From NCBI RefSeq assembly GCF_016545825.1, contig NC_052620.1, positions 7,316,001-7,380,000 of the forward strand: a stretch of 64,000 nucleotides of DNA, given 5' to 3'. The stretch comes from Eucalyptus grandis (taxonomy: Eukaryota; Streptophyta; Magnoliopsida; Myrtales; Myrtaceae). Of this stretch, positions 35,201 to 46,064 are shown in pieces (the first letter of the stretch is position 1; every line of letters starts with the position of its first letter). The notes under the pieces were generated by a model, which was not told where the DNA came from, did not search any database, and saw nothing but the letters and a program-made list of their open reading frames with translations. Made by a program: the position numbers and the translations under genes.

Positions 35201-35829
35201 ACCAAACAAAGCAATAGGTATTTAGGAAGGAATACGCTAGGGATAAAATAGTTGGTCCCTCTCATTGCCATATATCTTAGTTCAATTCATTAACTCTTGA
35301 GAGTTATATTTTTTTTAGCAAAAAATGGGTAACTTTGAGTCCTTAAATGACCTTAGCAATAACATTATGCTAACAAGAGGACATTCTTGTACCGGCCAAT
35401 CTATTGATGTGGGTTCATATGACAAAGGTCCACAACAAGGCAGTGAAATAGTGTTTGGGTGACATTTCGTTATTTGGGATGAGCAGGTTGGAGCTAAAAC
35501 CACTTGGAATTGACGTCATCAACATTGCCCCTGGTGCTATCAAATCGAACATAGGAAGTTCTGCAGTTGCGAGCTACGACAAGATGCCTGAGTGGAAGCT
35601 GTATAAGCCATTTGAGGCAGTGATGCGTGACAGGGCTTATCTCTCTCAGGGAATCAAAGCGACCCCTACTGAAGAGTTTGCCAAGGAGGCTGTGTCTGCA
35701 ATATTAAGGAAGAATCCTCCCGCTTGGTTCTCCTACGGCCAGTATTCGACCGTGAGCAGTATTGTATACCATCTGCCAATATTCGTTCGGGATTTCATAA
35801 TGAGGAAGGCAATGAAATGTCAGGTATGA
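32221..35829 (+). CDS. Short-chain dehydrogenase/reductase, 1-acyl-DHAP reductase-like, three exons
   Basis: Exons 32221-32578, 34836-34995 and 35487-35829 join in frame (phases 1 and 2, all GT-AG) to 286 aa. Classical SDR features run in order: a Gly-rich N-terminus, the cofactor loop [13 protein letters not shown] in VNNAGVQ, catalytic Ser in VGSVAAL, the YTSSK active-site Tyr and Lys, and the APGAIKS segment. The exon 1/2 joint reads FDTNVYG-SLRMIQ and the exon 2/3 joint [15 protein letters not shown], as expected for the family. The closest family I recall is plant NADPH-dependent 1-acyldihydroxyacetone phosphate reductase (yeast Ayr1-like), which reduces acyl-DHAP to lysophosphatidic acid at ER or lipid droplets; that substrate is inferred. 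Intron 1 is long (2.26 kb). A partial broken copy lies at 42597-43115. Confidence 0.88.
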
Positions 35830-37206
35830 ACTAGAGTTGGCAGGTCTGCCTTTGTATACTTTTTGGCTTGTTCCCGCAACTTGCAACGTATAAAACCGTT
35901 CTCCCCAAAAATAAGGATAAGGAAAATGGAGAAAAAAAGGTTGTGAAGAATGGTGGGGAAACGGTTGACTTACGTGAGTAATGATTAAATGGGTGGATAA
36001 AGTGGATTGGAAGTCCTAAAACTTGTGTTTTATGAATTAATTGCATCATTCGGTAAAGTTTTAGACTTGATTAAATCAATTGAAAGATTTATGACTTGTT
36101 TGCATTTTCTTAAGTAAAGGTTAAGGATTTGGTTTAACCAATTGAAAGATTTTGGCAATTGCATTCAGTATGGAAGGTTAAGAACTTGTGCAATTCGTCT
36201 GTCATTATGCGCAAATGGTTGCTAGTGAGGTTGGTACCGTAAGAACAAAAAAAGGGTTGTTACCTTGATATATTTTGCTTCAATAATTTCTGGAACGTAT
36301 TTCTCTTCTATGATCCTGGGCAATGTAACGTTCTTATAAGTACTATCATAGGCAGGAATAGAGATGGTGAGAGGTCCAGATAAATTGCCTCCATCTAGTA
36401 TGAAATCAACAGACCCTGATCTTTTTTGTCCGAACTTATTATGATTAGCTTGTTAAGGGCAATTTCTTCTTGTTTTTTTCAGGATTTCAACTGACACTCC
36501 TACTCTGTTTTTATCCTGCTTCCTCCACAAACCCATGTTTCCACAAGTTGCGAGCCTTGTTTGTTCTCTCTGCTTTTGGGTTTTATTAGCTAATCTCGGC
36601 TTTTGTCGTATAAATATGATATTTCTGCATTTCGAGGTCTCCATGCTCTTTGCATTCTTCTCGAGTTTTGCAAGTGCAATCGAGTGGGCCTGGATTTCAC
36701 AGGCTTCTCTAGCCACGGGCCCGAAGACCGGCTCGAACCCAAAAGTTTTAGGCTGTGAGCGCAAAGGACGAGTTGTGGTTCACATGTGGTGTGTCTAGAA
36801 CCGAGCCGTGTTTCCTGCTACCAACGACTCTCGATCCGACCCTTCCCTACCTATGTGCGGTATGTCCTTGAATTTACGGGGTGTGGGATTGCTGTAATTT
36901 GAGCAAAAGGAGATGTCTCCACATTTCACCCCCAGGCCACGATCAAAATCATGAGGAAAGTAGGTGTTTGCCATTGTCTTTGAAATATGGAGCCACAGCG
37001 ATGGCCTCATACCAGTCAAGGGTCATAAGGAAAAACCTGTGTAGTGCTCGGAATGAAACAAAGGTAACCCTCTTTGCTAGCGGCACGGGCTCATTGAGTC
37101 TCAAGGGCTTGATTCACTCCGAGGTCTGCGCATCGATAAGGATTGAATAACACCACTACATCTCCAGGTCCTCTCCTCTATTTATTTCTCCATAGCGAAT
37201 GGACAT
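35830..37206. other. SDR 3' region and non-coding interval
   Basis: This includes the probable 3' UTR (AATAAG-type signal near 35911) and AT-rich DNA. Frames at 36535-36798 and 36881-37150 show no recognisable domain and no duplicate elsewhere in the window. Confidence 0.5.
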
Positions 37207-39920
37207 TGTCGCGACTTTTCCGATGGTGAATTATTCAAAGAAGGCTATTGGATTACTAAGTCCGAAGACTTGACACGAACCCTCCCAAATCCTACCAATC
37301 GCGAATTGATACTAAAAAAATAACTCATTTACACATGCAATTATACTCAATTTGGAGCCACCACTAACCAATTAGGTAAAGTATGGAATAATACTTTACT
37401 TTTGCGAACCAGCTATTCAATAGGTCCGGGGACATGGTTACGCTAGAAAGATCTAACACTCTTTCGGTATCTGGTCATTTTCGGTATCGTGTCAAGTCCG
37501 AAGACTTGACACGAACCCTCCCATTTTAATTTAAAAAATATTTTGCCACCACTAACCAATTAGGTAGTCTTGATTAATTTTAACCTAAGCTACTAACGTG
37601 CAAAGGGTGGTCATGCGGGTGCACAATCAATTAAATAACATTCAATAAACCGAAGTGATAGATTGTAAGAAATTATAAACTACAACCTTATTAAGATCTA
37701 CTCACTAAAATAAACTGCATTAAAATACATGCCCTAAACATGATTTCTAAATTACATGACACCTAATTTTTCTTTTTCCTTTTTATTATTAATTATATGC
37801 AATATATGAATTTATTTTAACGACATATGAAATGCAATTCAAATGGCATAACTTGAACTATCACAATATATGTACAATTTAATTTATATAATCCTAAATA
37901 TAAATGTACTACATGATATGAGATGTATAAGGTAGTAATTCTATATGCATGTTCTTTTTATGATTTTTTATGATTATTTTTTATACCTATATGCAACCTA
38001 CACTAAACAATGATGACATGAAATATGATTAATTATAAACTAATTTATTAACTAATCAAGTAAATGACCTTTTGTGTTTTCTTTTTTAAATGACTTAATA
38101 ATTCTTATTAAAGAAAGAAAATAAAGATGCAATACTAATCTTCGGCTTTTTTATTAAAAAATTGCACGACGAGAATATTAAAACATTAACCTATGACCCT
38201 CTAACTAAAGCGCAACATGTGGTATGCACATTATAAAATCTATATAACCTAAATAACATTTTTTTGTTCTTTTTTTGTTTTATTAAAGGAAAATTAACCG
38301 AATCCTATATGAATCTAAAAAATCAAAATGCAAAGCTTCAAATATGAAATGCATATGGACCTAAGTACTTAAATTCAAGATATGACACATGATATGATAT
38401 GTGATGTGCAAATAACACAACAAAATATGTGCTATTGAAAATTCATCAATATAAATCAATGACATATTATTTCAATGATGCAAAACAATTTATGAATTTG
38501 TCATAAAAAGTCGAAATAATCAAAAATCTAATCCGACGTCTCGTGGCTCAATATTTTTTATTATCATGATTTAATATGACAAATTTTCTAATTGGATAAT
38601 AAATCAAAACAAATCAAGTTAGAATGAAAATAATAAATAAAAAAAACCATGAAACCAAATATCTAAAAATTTACCTAGACTAACTCACGGTGAACTTGAA
38701 GAAATGGCGAGGAAGCAGTAATGGCTGAGCTGCGATGGTGGTTCGCCAAGGGTGATGGGTCCTGGTGGCCGGCGCTGGGGCTGTCCGTCGGTCCATGACA
38801 AGGGCAGGAGGGTCGCTGTGCGGAGGTGCAGTGGCGTCGGCGGCAAGCTCACGGGTGCTGGTGCTCGGGCGGAGACGGAGCGGCTGCTGGCGTCAATGGA
38901 AAAGGAAGGCGCGACGCCGGTTAGGGACCTGTTGGCGTCGCTTGGTTGCTGGGTCGAAGGGCGGCAGCCGCCGGTGAGCAGAGAAGTCGACAGCAGGGAG
39001 CCCAGTGTCTGGCGGAACGGCGAGCTGGCGTCGAGTCGCTGATCGGCGGCGCTGCAGGTGTGGGGGAACAGCGTCAGGTGGGCAGAGAGCGGCGAAGACA
39101 AGGCGGAGCTTCGGACGAGGTCGGGTCGTCGTGGGTCGTCGCAGGGCCGGCAAGGGGAAGCTCGGCAGCAAAAGTGCTCGGCGGGACACGGCAGTGTGGT
39201 TGGATCTCGGGCTGGAGGCGCGCGGTGGTCGCGAGCGTGGAGGATTCGAGCAGGGGACGTGGCAGCTACTGGCGGCGATCGGCTCGGGCTTGCTGCTACG
39301 GCGGTGTTCGCACGATGGTGGTGCGGTGGCGGACGAGCGGCGACGCCGTGTAGAGCAGAAGCGGATGATCGGCCGAGCAGATGCGGATGGGGGAAGAAGG
39401 TGAACAGTAGGGGTCTTGTCAACTTTTTTTCTTTGTTTTTTTCCTCTTTTCCTTCCCAATGACCGGTCACTTCCTCGCTTTCTCCCCTTTCTCTTTTGAC
39501 TTTTCTTCTTTTTCCCTAAAAAAAAACTGAAACCGTCTTATCTGTTTTCTCTCTTTTTACTTTTCAATTTTTTTGACGAAAAGAAGCCCCCCGCTTCGAA
39601 GCCTCGCACTCTCTATTTACAGAAGGAAAATTCAACAAACAAGTGAAGATTTTCCAATATTCACTCCATTTCTCAACAAAAAAGTAGCTCTAAAATCACA
39701 CGATGGTTGAATTTTTAATTTGAAATGAAGAGATATGTTCAACAACCAAATGTTTTATTATTAAAAAAAAAAAATCGAAATCTACCTCCAAATGTTTTTA
39801 TTTTATAAGTTATTTATTATCCTCTATTTTTATTTTTCAAAAGATAAGTTTAATCCTAAATGCAATGTAAATTTTTTATGATAACTAAGTGAGTATCATG
39901 ATCAAAATTAGGTGTCAACA
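37207..39920 (-). mobile_element. Candidate solo LTR, Ty3/gypsy-like, minus strand
   Basis: Read on the minus strand it starts TGTTGACACCTAATTTTG and ends GTCGCGACA, so it has TG...CA ends. TGTTGACACC is a common start of plant gypsy LTRs. The flanks GACAT (37202-37206) and GAGAT (39921-39925) agree at 4 of 5 bases, a possible decayed TSD. No second LTR or internal coding region is visible. The GC-rich part (38690-39460) supports long overlapping frames on both strands, with no known domain. Confidence 0.55.
37488..37513. other. Perfect hairpin: 11-bp stem, CGAA loop
   Basis: CGTGTCAAGTC / CGAA / GACTTGACACG. The right half plus about 15 more bases (CCGAAGACTTGACACG...) is repeated at about 37262, where only a 5-bp stem can form. 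Confidence 0.8.
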
Positions 39921-40421
39921 GAGATTATGCGGGGACTCGAGTTGGAATAAAAAACCTGAAATTATGGTGTAAGACTCACAAACAGCGGGAGGCCAGATAA
40001 CTTTCTCCCAATTCTCAAATAATTAGCTTACAACCTTTGGTTTAGTCCTACACTAACCTAGCAATTAGCAGAGTTATCAATGCTGAAACCTATTGGCGCA
40101 AAACCAACTCACATGCACATACCGTGGCGCAAAACCAACTCACATGCACATACCGCGTGCTACTGCACAACGATCGACATGGTCCCCATGTCCTAACCAG
40201 TGGCTCGTAAGAGTGTAGATGTAAAGGTCAAGAGAACCCAATGATTTTTGCCTACTTTACTGGGAGTACTAAAGGCCAGATTGGCGGTTTATATTGAACA
40301 GAACCTACATTCGAAACACAATCCAAGGTTACAATTCAACCCTCAAAAAGACATTATTTCAGCCCCTCTATGAATGCTTTTGCTTTATATGATATTTCTA
40401 ATGGTCTCACCTATTAACTGG
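39921..40421. other. Non-coding interval with a 31-bp tandem duplication
   Basis: No gene. Two consecutive copies of a 31-bp unit beginning GGCGCAAAACCAACTCAC lie at 40095-40125 and 40126-40156. Confidence 0.75.
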
Positions 40422-41600
40422 TGAAAGTGCTAGTATGAACATCTAGAGGGGGGGTGAATAGGTGTTTAAAATAAATTTTGGCAAATATATGCGAAATAAA
40501 CTAAACTTCAAACAAAGGAGTTAGGGAAGAGAATAAGAACACATAAATTATAGTGGTTCGGCTTAATCCAAGCTTATGTCCACTCTCCCACGCTAACAGC
40601 CTTCTTGGCTGGATTCCACTATGCAATCAACAAGAGATTACAACTTCGAGTGCAAACACTTAGTAGTAGATCACACCTATCTCACTAAGTCACTCTTTTG
40701 GTATTTCTCTCACAATCACAAACATTTAATCTAGCTCTCAAGAGACAAGTATATGATCGAAGGTTGCTCAGACTTTGAAATTATAAATTTTACGCTCTAT
40801 CTCTTACTTGCTCATCGATTCTTCATCTCCTTAAATACTCCTCCACTTTCAAACTACCCGTTGAACAATATCTTGAGGATCGTCTTCCAATATACCCATT
40901 GGATAGCTCTGTATCTAGAAGATTTGGTAGCCGTTGAGTGACATAGGTAGAATCCCAAATTGATTCCGATCGCTCATACAAACGGAATCTTGGTTTCCAT
41001 AAGTAAAGCTTTTTCGTATAGAAAGTTCTTGTCTTCAAGATCCAATCGTCAATCAAATAGATTGAGTCAATCAAATCAATCTTGATGTGGAATCCAAACT
41101 AGATCACTAGCCATTATATCTTCGGGGCTTGAGTTACGTTCTGTCGAGTTCTGGATGTAAAATCTTAAAGCAATAGACTTTACAATCTGAGTCTGAGTGC
41201 AATTAGACTTTATAATCTGGGTCTGAACATATTATGCTTCTGAACATATTTAGCTTTAAGGTCTGAACATCGTCTGAATAAGTTCAGCTCCAACATAGAG
41301 TTTGTCTTCTGGTTCATCATTCGCGTTCAGTCTGAAATTTGTCAAAGTTGACAGACTTCTGATGTAGAACAGACTTTGACACTAAAGTCTGGCAGTCTTC
41401 AGACTTTGACATAGAAGTCTGGAAATCTTCAGAATATACTTTGGACATGTGTTACGTTCAGTCTTCTCGGCGTCTTCGACTTTGACAATATCATTTACAT
41501 GTTCTATCATCCGCATGGTCTATTACTTAACCATTAAACATGTTAGTAGCTTTTGATTTATTTTGTCATCTTCAAAACATCATAAGGGATTTCCCTAACA
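40422..41600 (+). mobile_element. Solo LTR, copia (SIRE/Maximus-like)
   Basis: It starts TGAAAGTGCTAG and ends TTCCCTAACA, flanked by exact 5-bp repeats ACTGG (40417-40421 and 41601-41605). It contains the AGAGGGGGGGTGAATAGG line and a TATAGTGGTTCGGCTT line, both frequent in plant SIRE/Maximus-type copia LTRs. No internal region is attached, so it is a solo LTR. The part at 41180-41450 has repeated GTCTGAACAT and CTTCAGACTTTGAC motifs. A relative is at 62956. Confidence 0.8.
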
Positions 41601-41789
41601 ACTGGAAAATAAATTTGGGGGGAAGGGGGAATTTCGAAGAATAAATGTAAATTTGAGATAATGAAATAAAAAAAAGTGTAAGATTTATTAATATTATTAA
41701 TATAAATTCATTGTAATTTTTTTATTTATCTATTTATTTGTGAATTTGAATCAAATTAATTAAAAATAAACATATTTATTGAATATTTA

Positions 41790-41895
41790 ACGTGTCGGAA
41801 CGTGTCGAAATTTACTAATTTTTGAAAAATGACGTGTCGCGTGTCGTGTCGTGTCGTATCGCGTGTCCGTGTCGCCGTGTCCGTGCTACATAGCG
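41790..41895. repeat. CGTGTC-rich repeat
   Basis: Many short GTGTCG/CGTGTC units occur in a row, followed by GTGCTACATAG. It is a low-complexity dispersed plant repeat next to the SINE. Confidence 0.6.
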
Positions 41896-41899
41896 TACA

Positions 41900-42035
41900 A
41901 CTGGCGGGCGGCGATGTAGGGACCCACCTCCCATGGCGTCGCAGGTAAGTCGCGCAATGGGAATGAGAAGTTTCGAACCTTTACCTTTCCGGCTGAGGGG
42001 TTAAGGTGCGAACCAACTCGTCCACCGCGGGGGGT
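41900..42035 (-). mobile_element. tRNA-headed SINE
   Basis: Read on the minus strand, an A-box-like TGGACGAGTTGG (42013-42024) is followed after 33 bp by a B-box-like GGTTCGAAACT (41969-41979), the spacing of an RNA polymerase III promoter in tRNA-derived SINEs. Further on it has CCATGGGAGGTGG, shared with the truncated SINE at 13836. No A-tail is visible at its 3' side, so that end may be decayed or interrupted. Confidence 0.6.
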
Positions 42036-42596
42036 TATAATTAAATATTTTTCTCCTTATTAAAAGAAAAAAAAATTCCCTAGACTAAAAAAAAAAAAGA
42101 TTAATATCAAGAAAATTCCCAAATTAATATATTTATGACAAATTTTCCATCGTTAATTTTCATCATGAAAAAGCATAAACTGATATACCTATCAATATCC
42201 ACGCTTTATCTAATCAGCAATTTAACGGAAACTAACCGCGAATAAATTTGTCGTAAGTGCATTAATTTAGAACTTTTTAAGGCAAAAAATTAGTTTGAAG
42301 TAAATTTGTCACAGATGTATTAATTTGTGATTTTTCATGATATTAATCTAATTTTAAAAATAAAATAGAATTATAAAAAAAAAAATTACGGAATGAAAGT
42401 GTTTTCCAGAAGCTTTGCTGGGTTGACTCACTGACCAAGCCAAAACCACACCCAACACAAAGCGCCCCGCAATACTCCACCACGACGCAGAGCAGGCTGA
42501 GCAGCTATATACTCTCGCCTCCTTCGTTGTCACCGTAAGAGCTTGCGTTTTTACGTGTCTCGATCTCAATCCGGGTCTACCCATTTCTTGACTCCG

Positions 42597-43115
42597 ATGG
42601 CGACCGGCAGCGGTGGTGGTGGCAGCGGGCAGCAGGTGGTCCTGATCACTGGGTGCTCCCAGGGCGGCATCGGTCACGCCATGGCCCGGGCCTTTGCAGC
42701 CCGGGACTGTCGCGTCGTTGCCGCCGGCCGTTCCTGCGCCTCCATGGCCGATCTCGATGGTGACCCGAGGTTCCATCTCTAGGATCTTGACGTGCTGTCC
42801 GAGGAAAGCGTGAAGCGGGTGGTCGGGAACGTGATCAAGAAGTTCGGAAAAATCGATGGGCTGGTCAACAATGCCGGGGTCCAGTGCGTGGGCCCTCTCG
42901 CGGAGATCCAGCTGTACGCCCTCCAGAAGACGTTCGATACCAACGTCTAATGGTAATGAATGCTGATGATATGGTCTATTGTCTGCGCAGTCTCGATTCG
43001 CTGCTTGACGTGTGCTTTTGGGTTGTTGATTTTGGTTTCTGGGATGAACGTGCGGAGGAAGTTTCGGAGCTTTTTGGTGAAATGCGGTGTTCTGGGTAAA
43101 GTTATAAGCTGTTTA
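42597..43115 (+). pseudogene. Truncated SDR pseudogene (exon 1 and start of intron 1)
   Basis: Duplicate of the start of the SDR gene at 32221. Exon 1 corresponds to 42597-42954 and has a C-to-T nonsense change at 42780-42782 (CAG to TAG) plus a one-base insertion at the exon end (GTCTAATGG for GTCTATGG). Glycine-loop and NNAG motifs remain. Similarity continues about 160 bp into intron 1 and stops at about 43115, where a GC-rich element starts. Exons 2 and 3 are absent. Confidence 0.9.
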
Positions 43116-43117
43116 TT

Positions 43118-43965
43118 GGCGACCGACCAGAGGCAATGGCCAGCAAGATCGAACTCGCCAGTGACCACAAGAGCAGCCTCGCGCTGGGCGGCAAGGGTCA
43201 AGCCCCCCCCCCATGGCCGGTGAGGCTCGCCCGCCCAGCGCTGCCATGGGCAAGGCTTTGACCCTCGCCAGATCCGGCTAGGGAGAGCCTTGCTCGTTAG
43301 GCGCAAGGCCACCCTCGAGGCCTAGGCAACGAGGTTCGCCCGCCCAGCACAAGGTTGCCCTCGAGGCCTGGGTGGTGAGGGCGAGCCCTACCAGCCCAGC
43401 GTGAGGCTAGCTCAAGGCTACGAGGGCGGCCTCACGCTAGGCTGGAGGGCTTGCCTCATGCCGGCCATGGGCGAGGCTCAACCCTTGCCGCCCAAGCCTT
43501 GAGGGCGGCCTCGAGTCAGACAGGTGAGGCTCGCCCTCGCCGACCATGGGTGAGGCTCGCCCTCGCCGACCATGGGGGAGGCTTGACCCTCGTCACCCAG
43601 CACGAGGCTGCCCTCCCGGCCACTAGCGAGGTAGACGGTGAGGTCGAGGTCGACTTCACCAGCCGTCGCCTTTAGCCGATCGCCGAGGTCCGACAATCAG
43701 CTGGAGGATAGAGGCAGAGAAGGAAAAATGAAAAATAAAAATGAAAAATTTCAAAAATATTAAAATATTATTAAAAATTGTCTACGTCAGCGCCGATTAG
43801 GCCACGTTAGCGACTGGTGTCCAATCAGCAAAATCCGGCCAATTTTGGCCGAAAATAATTGAATTGGCACAACATAAAAATGTTTAGAACTAAATTAGCA
43901 CCAAAAAAAGATTTAGGATTAAATTGGTACAAATGCAAAAGGTTTATGACTTTTTTAACGCTTTT
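43118..43965. mobile_element. GC-cargo inverted-repeat element, left arm missing
   Basis: The right part (43785-43965) matches the right arm of the elements at 14846 and 26132 (CCAATTTTGGCC, then CATAAAAATG and GGTTTATGACTTTTTTAA lines). The centre is very GC-rich, with GAGGCTCGCC repeats, including a 26-bp unit twice at 43525-43576. The left arm is missing; the element abuts the truncated SDR intron. Confidence 0.55.
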
Positions 43966-43989
43966 CCCAAATCAAAGATAATTTACCTG

Positions 43990-44734
43990 AGTGATCAAAT
44001 TACTCTTTATGTGTTATTGTTGGTGGATCGTTGAATTATGCTAGACGTGAGGTGGTTTATGAACAACTAGTGAAAAGAGTGCAACAAATGACACTCGTGA
44101 TATTTTGGGTTCTACGCATATGCATCATTTATATGGTTGTGGCACTATTGTATGCTCGATAAAATGATGTTAAAATTGTCTCTTATCAAAGTCAGACAGT
44201 GGGATAGTAAAATCTTAACATCGGGTGGAATTATCTAGACCCATTAGTAATTACCATCAGTACTTGTTGCTGTCAACGGGACACATGTCATGGGTCGATT
44301 GATTAGTCACAATCAGCTAGATCAAGTTCCTAAAACACTTGATGATATTTTCCACATAAATACGTCATTACAAGAAGGGAATGTGTGTTGTTGCATGTGC
44401 ATTTACAATCGTATCTATGAATTTGCATTTACCCTTTTGAATAATCAATGTTGCAAAAACCTTTGATACTTCCCCCAGCGGTGGTACACCTCAGCCCGTC
44501 CTTGACAAAGGCTCCCTGAGATCAAGAATAGATCGGAGAATCAAACCTCTGACTTTCAGCTTACAGATAAATCTTTAAGTCACTCAACCAAAGGTATTAT
44601 GTTCATTTCTTCATAGAAGATGCTATTAGTCAGTCAAATGAGATGTGAATTGTTGTACTATTGTCCTTTTTCATTTGAACTTTGCTATTCTTATTACATA
44701 TTATCCACGACTGGATGAAAAAGTATCGACATTT
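43990..44734 (+). repeat. Dispersed repeat R, long form, before ERD7-like copy 2
   Basis: Aligns to 54215-54858 plus 58161-58243, with the solo LTR at 54859 removed. It contains ACTATTGTCC at about 44659, the unoccupied target site. It has no coding function visible. Confidence 0.8.
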
Positions 44735-45611
44735 TGATAATTTTTATTTTATCTCTCATATGATTATGATGAATTCACTGAAAACAATTTTTTGGCTAAT
44801 AATCCTGTTAATAACAATCATTATCATTTTATAAGTTCAAATTTAAACTCATTTTGCATCCTCAATAAACTTTGTCATTTACTTCATAAATTTCATCTTC
44901 TTGTAGGTTTGCGGTTGTTGTGGTCAAACCCCTGAAAGATGTACGTGAAATTCAGCATCAATTGCTCTTGCTAGCGTTTCAAGACTCGAAAAACGAATAG
45001 GAAGGGAACGAGCAGGCTAAAGGGGAACACAAACATGTAAAATATGGAAAGATGTGCAGATCCATTCGTAAGAACATTATGTTTAGAGCATGTGGAAAAC
45101 TGCCAAACACTATGAACTTAAGTGACTTGACGACAACTTAATTGACACTATGAATTACTTACTCTTAAATGACACTAGATGTCCAACTGACTTGGCAATG
45201 AGGCAAATTTGAAAGAGGCTGGCGAAATTAGACCTGTGAGTTGATGTAGTTAAGTAGTTATAGAAGTGCAAATCCGCTCACCCGTTTTGATTGAATTTAT
45301 GAACAGATAACCTATTTATAAAATAGAAAGAACCAAAACAAGATATGTCTATTTGATTGCTTATACAATTTCTCATAGGACCAAGCAAAATTTTGTTTGT
45401 TACTTTGTAAAACTAACAAATGATGCCCATCCAATGAATTTCCAAATAAGGGAAATATGAGAGACATGAAAAAAAGATGCCCGTGTTAGGAATTTTCCTA
45501 ATTAGGAAGTTTGAGGATATATTTTTCCTATATTGGAAAAATGTGGAATTGTTGATTGGTCCTATTTGACTCAGCCTGGCCAGTTGTTACTTCTTCTGTC
45601 AATTCTAATTA
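44735..45611 (+). repeat. Copy of the ERD7-like upstream region
   Basis: Matches 1-772. After 45611 the sequence changes and the ERD7-like exon 1 is absent. Confidence 0.8.
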
Positions 45612-46064
45612 GGCACTATAATTGACTACCCTGACAACATTTTTGCTTATTCGTAGCCTAATAAATGCATCCCTTCTAGATGTCAAAAAGATGTTTGTTT
45701 ATCTTAGAATTATTAAGTTTTGAGAGAAGCAGATTCTGTTAGATAAATTATAATTGATCATGAGTCCTAGTGGACTTTTATTTCTTTCTTTATATTAATT
45801 TCAACCTCATGTCCCATGCATTTCGACTTCTTTTCATACGCGAAACTCTTGAAAGCCTCCATAATTCTCCAATGTCGATATATTAATTCACGTATACTAT
45901 TTTCATAACTTAATGAACTTTTAAGTTCACATATATTTCACAACCTAAAGGGAAAGCAAAAGAGTACTTTTCACTTAATATATTTTGACTTATGCATTTC
46001 TTTTAATAGTCAACTTTATTATTTAAATTCACTTTACAAATGGATATAAGTGTTATAAAATACA
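45612..46064. other. Non-coding interval left of the copia remnant
   Basis: AT-rich sequence not found at the first ERD7-like locus. No gene is recognised. Confidence 0.5.

Noticed and set aside
38685..39470. 261-aa minus-strand frame and overlapping plus-strand frames
   Set aside because: High GC with Arg/Pro/Ala-biased frames on both strands, no domain, and it lies within the candidate LTR; typical composition artefact.
40095..40156. CRISPR-like direct repeats
   Set aside because: Two contiguous copies with no spacer; a plain tandem duplication in a plant nuclear genome.
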